From the NCBI GenBank assembly GCA_940671915.1, contig CALNVZ010000174.1:76539931-76603930 (forward strand): 64,000 bases of DNA, written 5' to 3'. Shown in pieces: positions 35,254 to 46,900 of this stretch (positions are counted from its first letter, which is position 1; each line of letters begins with the position of its first letter). Both the position numbers and the translations under genes were made by a program. This stretch comes from Paracentrotus lividus. Taxonomy: Eukaryota; Echinodermata; Echinoidea; Camarodonta; Echinidae. The notes below the pieces were generated by a model. That model was not told the DNA's origin. It made no database searches and saw only the letters and a program-made list of their open reading frames with translations.

Positions 35254-38200
35254 ATATAATCAAGCGAGTTTGGGAGGGGAAGATTGAAGGGAATGGTGTT
35301 GCTTTTAGCTATGTAAGCCCTGATGGCGAGAATGGCTATCCAGGAGAAGTCAACGTAACCGTCAAATACCAGCTCACAGACGACAACCAGATTAGCATCT
35401 CATACGTTGCCACGACAACCAAAGCCACACCCCTCAACATGACCAACCATTCGTACTTCAACCTCGGTGGTCACGTGAGTATGATATGATAGACTGATCT
35501 TTATCCTTTGCGCAAGATGGAAGACTTAATTACATAATGTCAATTAAGAAAAGGATAAAATCCCAATATTCAAAGTAACAGAAAGTGTTGAAATTATAAG
35601 TAAAGAACAAAAAGAAAAACGAATTACCGTTTAATATTTCATTAAACTAAATCACCTTTTCCCTACATGTATTTTTTTATTTATTTTTGTTGTTAGTTGA
35701 TTTTGTTGTTCTGTATTTGTAAAATGGGGATAACCTAGCTATAATTTTTACCATTCTCTTAATTCGAATTAAAATGTGTTTCATTACATTGTAACTCAGG
35801 AAAAGATGCTTCGCTTACATTTTTACTATTGATTCAGAATCATAATGAGACGTTGATGATGTTTTATGACGTTTCCATCAGTTTTGGGTTTTTTAAAAAC
35901 ATATCGTTATCAATGATTTTATAAAGGCTTACTAGACTAGAGTTGATGATTCAAATTCAGACGCAAATTACATCTCGATGTTGTAGTTTAGTTTTGATTT
36001 TTCTTCGATTATTTAGGACGCAGGCAGTGTTTTAGATCATATTGTCCAGATAGATGCAGATAGGTACACCCCAATGAATATTGAGACAAGTATCCCAACA
36101 GGTTTGTCGATATTTCAAAACATTACCCTTAGACTCCTTTCCCTCTGAATCTAATACTTGGAGAGAGTTATCAATTACAGTTTAAATTCAACACAGAAGA
36201 GATACTGCATTTACTGAAAATCTTGTAAACAAACAGTTAAATATGCAATCTAAATGAGGCTTATGTTGAGGGTGAAATATGCGATCATATATCATTTTAG
36301 ACATAAATTCTCACTGAATACATGTAAATGTAAAGATTTATACATATTGCTCATTCGGGATGTATGGTAATTTTCTTGCTGATATTTCGTGTTTCTATAG
36401 TTTGCTCAATCATAGGCCCTATAGAAAATAATACTTAAACAGTCATTATGCTCTTATTAAAAATCATATTCCTAACAATCATTTTAATGTCATGATACTT
36501 CAAAATAACATTTATTATAGTGTAAATAACATTATTAAAAATAACAATACCATATTCATGGATTCTTTCATAAATTTGCTCACGTTGTCTACCTGTACAG
36601 GTGAGATTTGTAAAGTTGAAAACACGGTGTTTGATTTACGAACTCCAACGCGACTCAGGGATCGAATCTATGATGTGCCAGGTTTAGGTTATGACCATAA
36701 CTTCTGTGTGAAATCTTCAGAAAAATATTGCGCCAGGTACGTTTCGTTTTATATGCTTTAGAGAGAAATGAAGGTTATATCTGAATTTGTATACAATTCC
36801 ATTGTGAAACTCGGATCGAAATAGGATTGTAATGAGGGAAATGTTGTATGTTGTATATTTTATTTGTCATTCCCCATTTCCATGGACCCGTTAGAATCAT
36901 AAAAAAGATGAAAAGCTTAAAAGGTGGCCTAGTTGGGCAGCTAACACAAGCAAAAAAATATATAATAATAACTCTGTTAGAAAAAAAAAGACATTTACTA
37001 TTCTTTACGCAGTGTATAAGAGACATTTTCATATTGCTGACAGATAAAGAAATAAAACTATTGTAAGATCCTCGATATGGCCATGATGACTGCTTCTAAA
37101 CATGCTGTTACAATTACGAGTATACAACGTTTGAGGGGAAATATGTCAAATGTTTTGAATAAAAACTAACTAAAACTGAAAATCAAAGTAAATAAGAAAA
37201 AACAAAACAAAGAAAATAGGTTTACATAAGATTGGGTATGGAACGATATACTAATAATCAAAACAAAAACAATATTAATGAGATACTGTTTTAACGCTTT
37301 TGAAACCCTTTGCTGCATATCTTTTATTCTAATTCTGTTAATTCGCTCTTATAATTCCTTACAGCGTTACACACGAGGAGAGTGGTCGTAAGATGGAAGT
37401 TTATACAACCTGCCCTGGTATTCAGCTGTATACTGCTAATTATCTGAATGACACTACGATCGGAAAGGGAGGTACGACCTATCCTAAACACAGTGCTCTC
37501 TGCCTGGAAACCCAGTTCTATCCAAATTCAGTCAATGAGGTATGGTGCTTGCCTTCGTTACTTTGTAGGCATTTAATAATTCCTTTATTAGCTTAAATTT
37601 TGTAGGTAATTTGTTTTTTGTCCATATATATATATGGATATAATTTCATTTCGTCGATATATCTTAATCCACTGTAACGTAAAGTCAGAGTTACGATCAA
37701 TTGCAAATCGATAATATCCAATCAGGATCCTTGTTGCTTGAAGTTCTTGAATAAAAGTCCCACTTTGAACCAATCAGAATGGTCGTTTCAAATTAAAAAA
37801 TGATAGGAATTCTTTATGTTGCAGAGCCCTGGTCAAATTTTCACTAGAGCTGTTGGTCTCTAAATGGCTTTGGATGGTTTATGAAAATTGGACCCACAGA
37901 AACCATTAAAAAATTTCTATTGGACCAGTAAAAACAAATAAGAATGTTGATTGACCATTGGATTTTTGTTTGATTTAATTCTTGGCCCAATGGACATTTT
38001 CTATTTGGTAATTGGTCTTATAGCTATTTTCTAATGGTTTCTATGGGTCCCATTTCCATACACCATCAGAAGTATATAGAGACCAAATGCTCTAATGGAT
38101 TGTTATAATCTATCCCTCTTACACCTATCCCCGTCTTTCTCTTCCTCTTCTATATCTCACTCTTTTCCTTTCTATTTCCCTCTTCTTTTATCAGTTCACT

Positions 38201-38450
38201 CTCTCCTTTAATTTACTGCCAAATCATACTTCAATGTATATCATTTCTTCAGAATTCACTAATTTTCATTACTCCATCTCTACCTAGTAACAGTTATTTC
38301 TAACTTACATGGGGAACGTAATATTTCTTTGATAATTGAGTAAATAAACTATTTCTTTGCCCATTTTTCCAGCCCAACTTTCCAAGTTGCATCCTAAAGC
38401 CTGGAGACCTGTACACTTTCCGGACGGTCTACGCATTTTCTTGGAACTAG
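33301..38450 (+). CDS. GALM: GALM copy 2 (galactose mutarotase), 7 exons
   Basis: Second mutarotase gene, same strand, starting 4.2 kb after the stop of copy 1. Exons 33301-33487, 34448-34602, 35265-35474, 36017-36101, 36601-36736, 37365-37539 and 38373-38450 give 341 residues. Exons 1, 2 and 6 have exactly the lengths seen in copy 1 (187, 155, 175); exons 3, 4, 5 and 7 differ by one codon each, and the differences cancel. Catalytic motifs are kept: [42 protein letters not shown] and CLETQ. The protein ends TVYAFSWN then TAG. Divergence is clear at the residue level (for example [20 protein letters not shown] at the start), so the duplication is not recent. An acceptor-like ttcttatcag ending at 33291 may mark a 5' UTR exon just upstream of the start. 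Exon 3 follows a TC repeat of about 80 bp. Confidence 0.95.
33590..33725. mobile_element. Remnant with CAGATCCAGGGGGG and C/A homopolymers
   Basis: AGGCACAGATCCAGGGGGGG, an A run and a C run resemble the CAGGCGCGGATCCAG family of 17.1 kb; the second end is not clear. Confidence 0.4.
33960..34370. other. GALM copy 2 intron 1, partial MITE end
   Basis: GATAGAGCATTTTGACGTCA near 33979 resembles one end of the 24.45-kb MITE; the rest is AT-rich. Confidence 0.4.
34448..34602 (+). CDS. GALM: GALM copy 2 exon 2
   Basis: 155 nt, acceptor cacaattttag, donor gtgagt. Encodes [20 protein letters not shown] and [12 protein letters not shown]. Confidence 0.93.
35172..35251. repeat. TC dinucleotide microsatellite at a splice acceptor
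   Basis: About 40 TC units, ending 13 bp before the acceptor AG of GALM copy 2 exon 3. Confidence 0.97.
35265..35474 (+). CDS. GALM: GALM copy 2 exon 3
   Basis: 210 nt, donor gtgagt. The acceptor is ttgatataatcaag directly after a TC microsatellite. Encodes [20 protein letters not shown] and [11 protein letters not shown]; one codon shorter than in copy 1. Confidence 0.92.
35475..36016. other. GALM copy 2 intron 3, nothing recognised
   Basis: AT-rich, no bounded repeat. Confidence 0.5.
36017..36101 (+). CDS. GALM: GALM copy 2 exon 4
   Basis: 85 nt; acceptor gattatttag, donor gtttgt. Encodes [20 protein letters not shown]. Confidence 0.9.
36601..36736 (+). CDS. GALM: GALM copy 2 exon 5
   Basis: 136 nt; acceptor tacctgtacag, donor gtacgt. 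Encodes [20 protein letters not shown] and [11 protein letters not shown] with the conserved Asp. Confidence 0.93.
36737..37364. other. GALM copy 2 intron 5, nothing recognised
   Basis: AT-rich, no bounded repeat. Confidence 0.5.
37365..37539 (+). CDS. GALM: GALM copy 2 exon 6
   Basis: 175 nt; acceptor attccttacag, donor gtatgg. Encodes [20 protein letters not shown] and [15 protein letters not shown] with the conserved Glu. Confidence 0.93.
37845..38094. mobile_element. MITE with TAGAGC...TTGGTCTCTA ends, GALM copy 2 intron 6
   Basis: Ends TAGAGCTGTTGGTCTCTAAA and (reverse complement) TAGAGCATTTGGTCTCTATA; the match continues about 85 bp through GGACCCACAGAAACCATTA. 250 bp. Confidence 0.82.
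38373..38450 (+). CDS. GALM: GALM copy 2 exon 7 with stop
   Basis: Acceptor catttttccag; encodes [20 protein letters not shown] then AFSWN and TAG. Confidence 0.92.
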   Translation, partial: PNFPSCILKPGDLYTFRTVYAFSWN

Positions 38451-38593
38451 AAGATCACTTTATTCTGTCGCATTTGCAACGGTACTATTTAGATTAGTCA
38501 TGAAAAGGCTCTGTACTTGCATCCCAATATACAGTAGTGTGAAATTAGATAAAAAATTAATAGCTTTATTAACAGATAATATTTTAAATTTTT

Positions 38594-38780
38594 AGGAGTC
38601 ATTTGAGCACAGTGGTAAGCAGTGTTTCTATAACACATGAAGTCCAAGGTTCAAAATCAAGAAGATGCACTAGTGCGCATTGATGATTAATGAGATGATT
38701 AATTACCAAATCCTTCAGATAGGACTTAATGCCATAGGTCCCCTGCATGATTGCTTACCTATAAGCATTTTATGTTTTTG
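38594..38780 (+). mobile_element. tRNA-derived SINE
   Basis: A-box-like TGAGCACAGTGGTAAGC and B-box-like GGTTCAAAATC about 50 bp apart, followed by a body with GGACTTAATGCCATAGGTCC. 140 bp past the GALM copy 2 stop. Divergent. Confidence 0.6.
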
Positions 38781-39880
38781 CTTAGCAGTAAGGTAAAATA
38801 CACAATTTTGTAAGGGTTTAATGTTAAATATATTAAAGGAATGAAATCTATTACAATTATCATTAATCATTATAATAATTTGTATCTTTATTGAAACATG
38901 GAATTATAACATATTTACACAAATATTTTTATTTGGTTGGGATTTTAAAATTTCAATTAAATCATATAACATATCATTAAAATAACTTTTCCCATCTAAC
39001 ATATTCTCAAAAAGAGTAACTTTGTGTGGTATATTGTACACCTTATATTGCCTTATATTCTTTGTGCTTATTGTTGTTTTCTGTAAATCTGTGATATTAA
39101 AAAAAAATAATCAAATGAAATGTCACTATCAATTGTACTGTTTTTATTCAGAAGGCATTTACTGAAAAGGGTTTGAAAAACCTTTATGGGTCTGCTCACT
39201 TAATTGAATACATAAATATGTGAATACATCAAAGTATTGTGCTATCACTAAAAGTTAGTAATATTTGTGGACAGTATATTTGCAACTTGAGAAAAACCTT
39301 ATGACTGTCTGCATATAGCCCAAGTAGGGATGTTGAAATTAAAATTAATTATCCATTACTTACGTGTGCTTTTATGAGTGTACACACTTGTGTTTCTTCA
39401 AAATAACAAGAAAATGTGCATCTAATAAAATGCTACACATATACAGTAGCTGCAGCAATCATACCTGTATCTATAATAGGCAAGATTGCATCTATATCAC
39501 AATTCATTCACTTCATTTCAAGGTTCTGTTCAAGGTCATAAAAATCATAAACATATATTTTTGTAAATAGATTATCTGTAATATCGAAAAACACATCAAT
39601 AATCAGACTTATTGAAATATGCCATCTATTATTCAGAACAAAACATTATTAATACATAGCTTGGAAGAAATACCTCAATGTTCATAAACATTTGATAGCA
39701 TATATATACAATATAAAAGGAACACATAAATTAATTTACATTTGGCATAGCAACTTTTTGAGTTAAGTACAGTATATGTTGCTGAAAATTGTTGAATTGT
39801 TATTGATGTAAATGAGCTGCTATCCGCCTCACAGGACTGATCGGCTCAGGCAATATGATGGCAATACAAATGTTTATATA
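38781..39880. other. Spacer between GALM copy 2 and HHAT, nothing recognised
   Basis: AT-rich; the convergent 3' UTRs of GALM copy 2 and HHAT must end in or near here, but no signal is decisive. Confidence 0.45.
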
Positions 39881-40220
39881 CACTTGGTCTAACAGCAGTT
39901 GGTCCAATTCTTTGATTGTCTAATACCACATAGGCTACATCCATTTGGACTTAATTCCTCTTGGTCTAATACATACTTGATCTAATTCTCATTTGGTCTA
40001 TTGAGCACTTGGTCTAATTATCTTTTGGTCTTATTGCCTTTTCGTCTAATTCCCACATGAATAATTGGTGCATTGCCAGTTTACAGGAATTGACTTAGTG
40101 GTGTCAGCCCAAGTCGACATTAGACGAAATGTTAAATAGGCGAAGTGGTAATTAAAACCAATACATAATTAAATGAACTGGCTGTTAGAATTAGACACAG
40201 AGAGTTTAGACCACGTGGCA
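39881..40220. mobile_element. TTGGTCTAAT fold-back repeat, copy 5
   Basis: Begins CACTTGGTCTAACAGCAGTT as in copy 4. About ten forward TTGGTCTAAT words, then reversed words, ending GAGTTTAGACCACGTGGC, close to the end of copy 1. Confidence 0.75.
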
Positions 40221-40382
40221 ATTTATTAATACTAACCTGTTCTGCTTACAGAATGGTAATCTAGTAAATACATAACCATGAGCTTTAAAAACAGTGAAAT
40301 ATACATGGAGAAGAGTGACTATAAAACCAATAATAATAAATGTACTGGGAAGCAAATCATGAAAGACCCGTGTAAAAATATA

Positions 40383-40590
40383 TACTGTATTCGCTGTTAT
40401 TTTCGTGCAATTAATTTTTCGCAAGTTCTTAAATTCGTGGTGCACGTTTGTAAGCTTGCAATTGAACTTATTAAATATATGCATAGGAAATCATGCCTCT
40501 ATATTCACAGGTTTTTAAATTCGCGCCTGCCGCTCTTTGCGCGAAATCCGCAAAAATTAATGTACCGCAAATATTTCCACGAATACAGTA
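40383..40590. mobile_element. TTCGCG-type MITE in HHAT 3' flank
   Basis: TACTGTATTCGCTGTTATTT and the reverse-complemented right end TACTGTATTCGTGGAAATAT. The interior includes TTAAATTCGCGCCTGCCG and TTTGCGCGAAAT, both also found at 41.29 kb. Confidence 0.75.
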
Positions 40591-40852
40591 GCTGTTTGCA
40601 AGAAATAAACTCAACAATTCATTACTTGTATGTTCAGCCTCAAAAACCTCTAATATACAATGTACTAAACCATACGGCAGCTTAGTACAAAATTGGTCTA
40701 ATAATTATTTTCCATGTATCAAGACATATTCTATCAGTATACAAGAAGCAGTAATTGGCCTAAATTTGATTGGTACTGTACATCAATTTTGAGTCAAACA
40801 TATTCAATTCATATATCAGGCACACACTTTAAAACAAGTTTTGAAAGGTATT

Positions 40853-40977
40853 TCACCATGAGCGGTAGTAGAACTTGTTACACATGAAATCTTTGCCATA
40901 CTTCCTGTTGATGGTCATGATGAGTTGAATGGTGCAATAGAATGTGAAGAATGTGGCAAGACAAGCATTAGGCCAAC
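40853..40977 (-). CDS. HHAT: HHAT exon 11 with stop
   Basis: Acceptor catttgcag; reads GWPNACLATFFTFYCTIQLI (human GWPWVTLSVLGFLYCYSHV) and ends KFYYRSW then TGA. The tail is longer and more basic than the human one. Confidence 0.92.
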
Positions 40978-43900
40978 CTGCAAATGAGATGGAAAAAAAA
41001 TAAATAAAAAAATTAAAATGGCTACATCCATGTTAGTTTTTTTAAATATTCATGTTCAAGGCAATATTCATTTTCTTTTAATATTCATGTTCAGTATAAT
41101 ATTAAAATTTTGTTTTTAAAAGTGCTATTTTACTAAGTATTCTTTGTTATGACGCGCGATTAATTTTTCGTACTGAGCGGCATTAAAACATATCCACAGA
41201 TTTTTAAATTCGCGCTGCAAATTCGTAAGCGTGCAATTGAACCCATTTAATACATGCAAAAGAAAGCATGCCCATACATTTGCAGGATTTTAAATTCGCG
41301 CCTGCCGATCTTTGCGCGAAATCTGTGAAAAAATTATGTAACGCAAATATTTTCATAAGTACAGTATATTTTTTTTTCACTATGATTTCAAAAAAGTGTT
41401 CATTGCTAATTATTTTCTCCACTATTCATCCTAATATTTTTCATTGGAAATATAAGCATGTACCACAACTGGAGTACACAATTGTACCAAGATTTATGTT
41501 CATGCTCTAAAAGGTTTGAAGAAAAAAAAAGAGATAGCTGTAATACTTGTGATGGCAGAGGAGTAACATATAAACTTGTACTCGTGGTACATTAATTTTC
41601 ACAGATTTTGCGCAAAGATCGACAGGCACAAATTTAAAAACACAATGGAATCGAATGGATTCAATTGCATTCTTATGTAAATGCAACACAAATTTAAGAA
41701 CCAGCAAATAATGTTTGAGGGCGCTCAGTGCGAAAAATTAATCATTCGAAAATAATATTTAATAGAGTAACCCAAATGATTTAACTTCAAGGGTACAAAG
41801 TGCTACAAGCAACTGCGCCTACATTACAAGATAATGGATAAACTTACCAAGTTGGATGAGATTCTTATAGTACAAGTATGATGTATCATCCCCGCATATG
41901 AAGATCAAGTTGGACATAGCAAGGCACATGTAGTTTGGTGTGAGGAGTAGGGCTATCAATCTCCTATACATTGCACCAGACAAATACTTCAGCTGAAAGA
42001 CAGAGAAAACACATCCTATTATCCACTAGCAAATTTCAACAACCACTTCAAAATCATGAAAATGCAGATGCTTGTACATGACGATATTGGTATATAAAGT
42101 ATTTCATTGAAGGATTCCGAAGCATAGTGCACATTTTTAGATCATCCCAGCTTTAGCCGAGCTACATTGATTGGTAAAGTGTTCAAGCAATCAAGGAATT
42201 TTCTCCTTGGGTGTTGCAAATGTGGATTCATGTCTTACCAGAGAACATTGGTGAAGAGGTCAAGACTTGAACCCTGTAACTTGTGGTCAATCAGTCTGTT
42301 ACCTGTCCACTAAACCATCACATACAATGTATGTACAATGTAATGATAGCCAAATGTCCAGAAGTTACATCATAACCTTGAAACATTTAACCGACTGGTA
42401 AACACTGGCAGATCCAGCAGCAGCTCTGACAAATATCCGGTCATCTCTGTTTCGGACAATAAAATTTGGAGCATTGAGGAGCAACTTAGATTTATCCACT
42501 AATGCCCAATTCAATTCAAAAATGGTTTATTCATAAAAACATGTGTCGCAGCCAAAAGCTGAATAAAACATGTGTACAATAACAGTTTACATAACAATAG
42601 TTCACATTATAACATAAATTACTACTAATAGGCCTATCATAATAAATATCAATAGATGGGAGTAGACAAATAAGATAATTTTTAAACATTAAGAAAACAT
42701 TATTATCACAAATATATTGGCAGTATTCAGAGAAGAGATTGCCCATGCGTAATAGAGCCGCTATTGTCCCCAGACAGTTGGGCCAATAAAGTCCTTTGTC
42801 AGAGCTGGTGCTGGATCTGCACCTGAGTATAAAAAAAAACACCCATACTTTTTGTTAAACACAAAACAAAACATGAAAACATTTTTTTTTCTTCTAATCT
42901 CAACTCACAAGAGGAGGTCAATCTTACCAGTACATTGTTGAACTTTGTCTCATGTGCAAGCTTGCCTATAAGAACTTCCATCTGAAGTCCTACACAGTTA
43001 AATATAGCCCAGTATACAAGGTGTTCATCAGCACCATGCCAGAAGCATACAAAGGAGAAGCAGCATATGGAGGCCATGGCCTGCCAGAGAATGCCCCTCT
43101 TGGAGCCTCCAAGTGGGATGTAAATACATCTAGAAAAGGGTGACAAAGAATAGGGCCGGTTTTCACAGATTTATGAATGGTGTTCATTATGAGCATGATC
43201 TTATAACACCTATTTTTAGCTTTTTTGTGTTGCATTTTGAATGGATATATTCAGAGATGCCAACTCTACAGAATAATTTTAACATTCAAAATTATAGTGT
43301 GAATAATGCAAATAGTTAAAACAGCTGAAACAAATCATTTAAGTGTTTCATCTGAAAGCAAATCTATTCAAGATAATTTTACTGATTGTGCAAAAGAATA
43401 AGTTCATAAGCTGAAAGAAGATCTTGATCACAAGAGATAGGAAATCTATTTATTTGAATGCATTCCAAAAATTTGAAAGACAGAGCAAAAGGTTATTATT
43501 TATCCTTTCTCTCATGAGAAGTCAATTGGTTCAGCTGTTTCAAATATTTTGGTTATGTGATAAAATCATTCCATAGGGTTGGAATCTCTCTATATTCATT
43601 CATAAAATGTATTTGTAAAAAAAAAGTATGTGTAGCACAATAAATGTATTTTTAATATTTGATTTTAATGATTCTATCAATTTATCAATATATTTCTTTA
43701 AATCATACAACTAAAATTTAATCTAGTCAAAATATCAAATATGTAAAACACTTACCTGATAAGTAATGAATGTAGACCTCTATCAAAGTATCTAACATAA
43801 GTGAAATGAAATAAGGTTTTATAAGATTAATTATAAAGATTAAAGCAACTCATAATCAGACATTCAACATTCATTTCTTTACAAATTTAACTGTAATTAC

Positions 43901-46900
43901 TAGGTACAATTATACAATTTTAAAAGGATAAGCTTAAGAGTTAATGGATGTTCACACAAATACACTCAAATAAATCAGCAAATAATTTTAGGACAATATC
44001 ATATTTTGATGTTTATATTATCTTACATGAAAAACAAGAAGGCCAATTTACTCTAATGTCAGCAAACACAAGAGATATAGCAACTCTTAGAGACTTAGTA
44101 CTTAAGAAATAATGTCTCACTAAAGTGCACAAACCCACCTATAGCATTTTGAAACCTGAAAATACTACAAGTCCAATGTATTACTACCAAAGGGTAAGAA
44201 ATACAGAGATTCAAATAAGAGATAAGAAGAGGAAGAGGAGGTGAGGGAGGGGAGAAGGATGATATGGAGTAGGAGGAGGAGGGGGACGGGAGATGCAGGT
44301 AGTAGAGGAGAAGAGGATGATGAGAAGGTCTAGGAAAAGGGGGGGGGGGTAAAGCAGACGAGGGGTGCAGGCTAGGAGATTGAGGTAGAAGAGAAGGAAG
44401 CAGAGGAGGCGATCAGTAGAGAATGTGGAAGAGGGAGAGGGGGACGAAAGCAGGGAGAAGGATAAACAGGGGGAGGGGAGGCAAAGAGAGAAGAGGGGGA
44501 GGCGGTAGAGAGGAGGAGGGGGATGGAGGAGAGTGAAGCTGAGGATGAGGGCATGCAGACATGGAGGTTGAGGTGAAAAAGGAGGTGCACTAGAGAAGAT
44601 GAAAGAGGAAATAGGTCAAAGCAGAAGAATAGAGGAAGGAAAAGGATGATAAAAATTAATAAGATTAATTGATGCAATACTTCGCTAAAACTACCAGACA
44701 TACCTCCAGAAATCTTGGAAGAGATACATGCCCATGGTACAGACAGGTGGAAGAGGGGCATTGATATGATCAAACATAGCATGAACTCTGGGTAGTCCAT
44801 ACATCACCATATACTTCATCTGGAAGAACAGCAGATGACACAAGGCCAAACCACCTGCATGACATATTAAAAGATGCTAAATTTATTTTAAACAAATACA
44901 TAATGATGTATTCATGTTTACGATAGCTACATAATGTCACTAATCAACTGAACCTAAGCAGATGACAGGTAACTTAAATAATAAAATTGCTTTTATGTCC
45001 TATGTAGAGTTTCATTCATCAAATCTCTAATTGATAGTGAATACAAAGGGTCGTCCCTTGCTGTGAGAATCCCTGGCGATTCCTATTGCTTTGATTGGCG
45101 CAAACCGCATTTGACAATTTAAATTTCATAAACCTCTTGTTCATCCATGTGTAGCACTTTTTTAATTGTATCAGGTGTAAAAAGTAAGTAGAAAAGATGA
45201 ACTTATAAAATAAAATGAACTTCATATTTCATTAATAGCTTGCTTACACCAAGAAAAATGACTAGCTTTTCTGGTTCTGCTTTTTTTGGGGGGATGCACT
45301 GTATTAATAGTCAATGCATTTGTTATTGCAAAATAAAATACAAGAAATATGGTTAAAAAGTGCAAAGGTAAAATAATTTTTGTGGAGGCACTGTACATAA
45401 TGAAAAAGTAACTTTGATCATGACATTGCTTAGACCATGACAGTGACAAATTTTGCTCTGAGCTATATTTTATCTAAGACATACATGTAGTATTAGGTTT
45501 AGGGTTGCAATATGGTTTTGTGAGAAGCTTAGGGTTACGTTTAGGGTTTAGGTTATAGTGTTCACGGAGGTTTACAGTAAAAGTTAAATATTCAGAGCAA
45601 TATTGCAGTGGGAGCAAATGTCATGGAATATCTGCTCATATTCAATCAGGTTTTGTCAGATACTGTATAAGTGGTTTTTTTCGCGTGCAGATATTTTCGC
45701 GGTTGGCGGGGTCCCAACATTTTTGCGCGATGTTAAATTTGCAATCGGCAAAATCTGGAATTAAAAGTAACTATAACTATAAGTATTCCATCTTTTCCTG
45801 TAAACGAAACATTATAAATGGAATAAATACTTAGTACCTGAATTTATTTGACCTACATACCAGTCATCCACGCATCGCGCTGTATCATTGTGTGTGCTAT
45901 TAATAGCGCTGCATAACTCTGCTCTGCGAGCGCATGGAGTTCAAAACATTTTCTAGCATTGATAAATTTGCGGTACTGTTCAAAAACTTTTTGCGAGATG
46001 TTAAATTCGCGGTACCATCCCGATTCGCGAAATTGGCGAAAATAAAACCTTCGCGAAATAAACCACTGATACAGTAATGAGCTTGCCCACACGGTTCACA
46101 TGTTGTTCTAATAAAATTAATAAGAGAAAAGTAAAAAAAAATAAATAACTGAATATCTAAAAACGTTACTTTTTCATTAAAGGCAAACAGATATTACAAC
46201 ACTTACCCACAGCCCATAATGAAATGCCATTGAGAAGTATTGATCTTTGGTGGAATGCTGGGAAATAGAGGAAGTGTAGCACAGTCTCCATGAACATGGC
46301 CCAGAAGACGTACCTTGCAAGCTCCTTCAAAATGTGCTTCCATTCAACTACACTCAACATGTGGATTCTCAAATTTATCTGGATGGCGAGGTGAACAGGG
46401 AAGAGGAAATTTATTTCGGGAGAAACATAAATGCATTCATAAAAACCTTTTTCCAGTTAAAATACTTTTTTTTTTTAACAGCATAATTTCATCTTGTTCT
46501 TAGCTTTGTTTAAAATGATACTCTTATTAATTTCCCTTTTCCTTTCATGTAATTTGTGTTGGTATATACACTGGCCTGAGTGGCCTAAGCCTAAAACTCA
46601 AAACATTCTACACCTCCATGTAAAATACACATATGTGATGCATCACATCAAAATGAGAGACAAGTCACCAGAAAAGAGTTAAAGATATTGGCAAACAAAC
46701 CCTTTTTTATTACTTTCACTCTATCTTTTTTGCTCAATATTTTTATAGAATACACGTAAAACATTGAAGATTCAGAAAACCCAAAATACATTTTCCTCAA
46801 AATTACACACTAATTACTGTAGGGCTCTACATGAAGCAGGACTGTCTAATATTTATCAATTATTTGATGATGATGGAAATTTTTTACATTTCAATTGGTG

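Noticed and set aside
44372-44800. 142-codon open frame on the minus strand, Ser/Leu/Pro-rich
   Set aside because: Translation of the purine tract complement; it overlaps HHAT exon 7 in a different frame.
45490-45565. TTTAGGG/TTAGGG words resembling telomere repeat
   Set aside because: Only a few irregular words; not an array.
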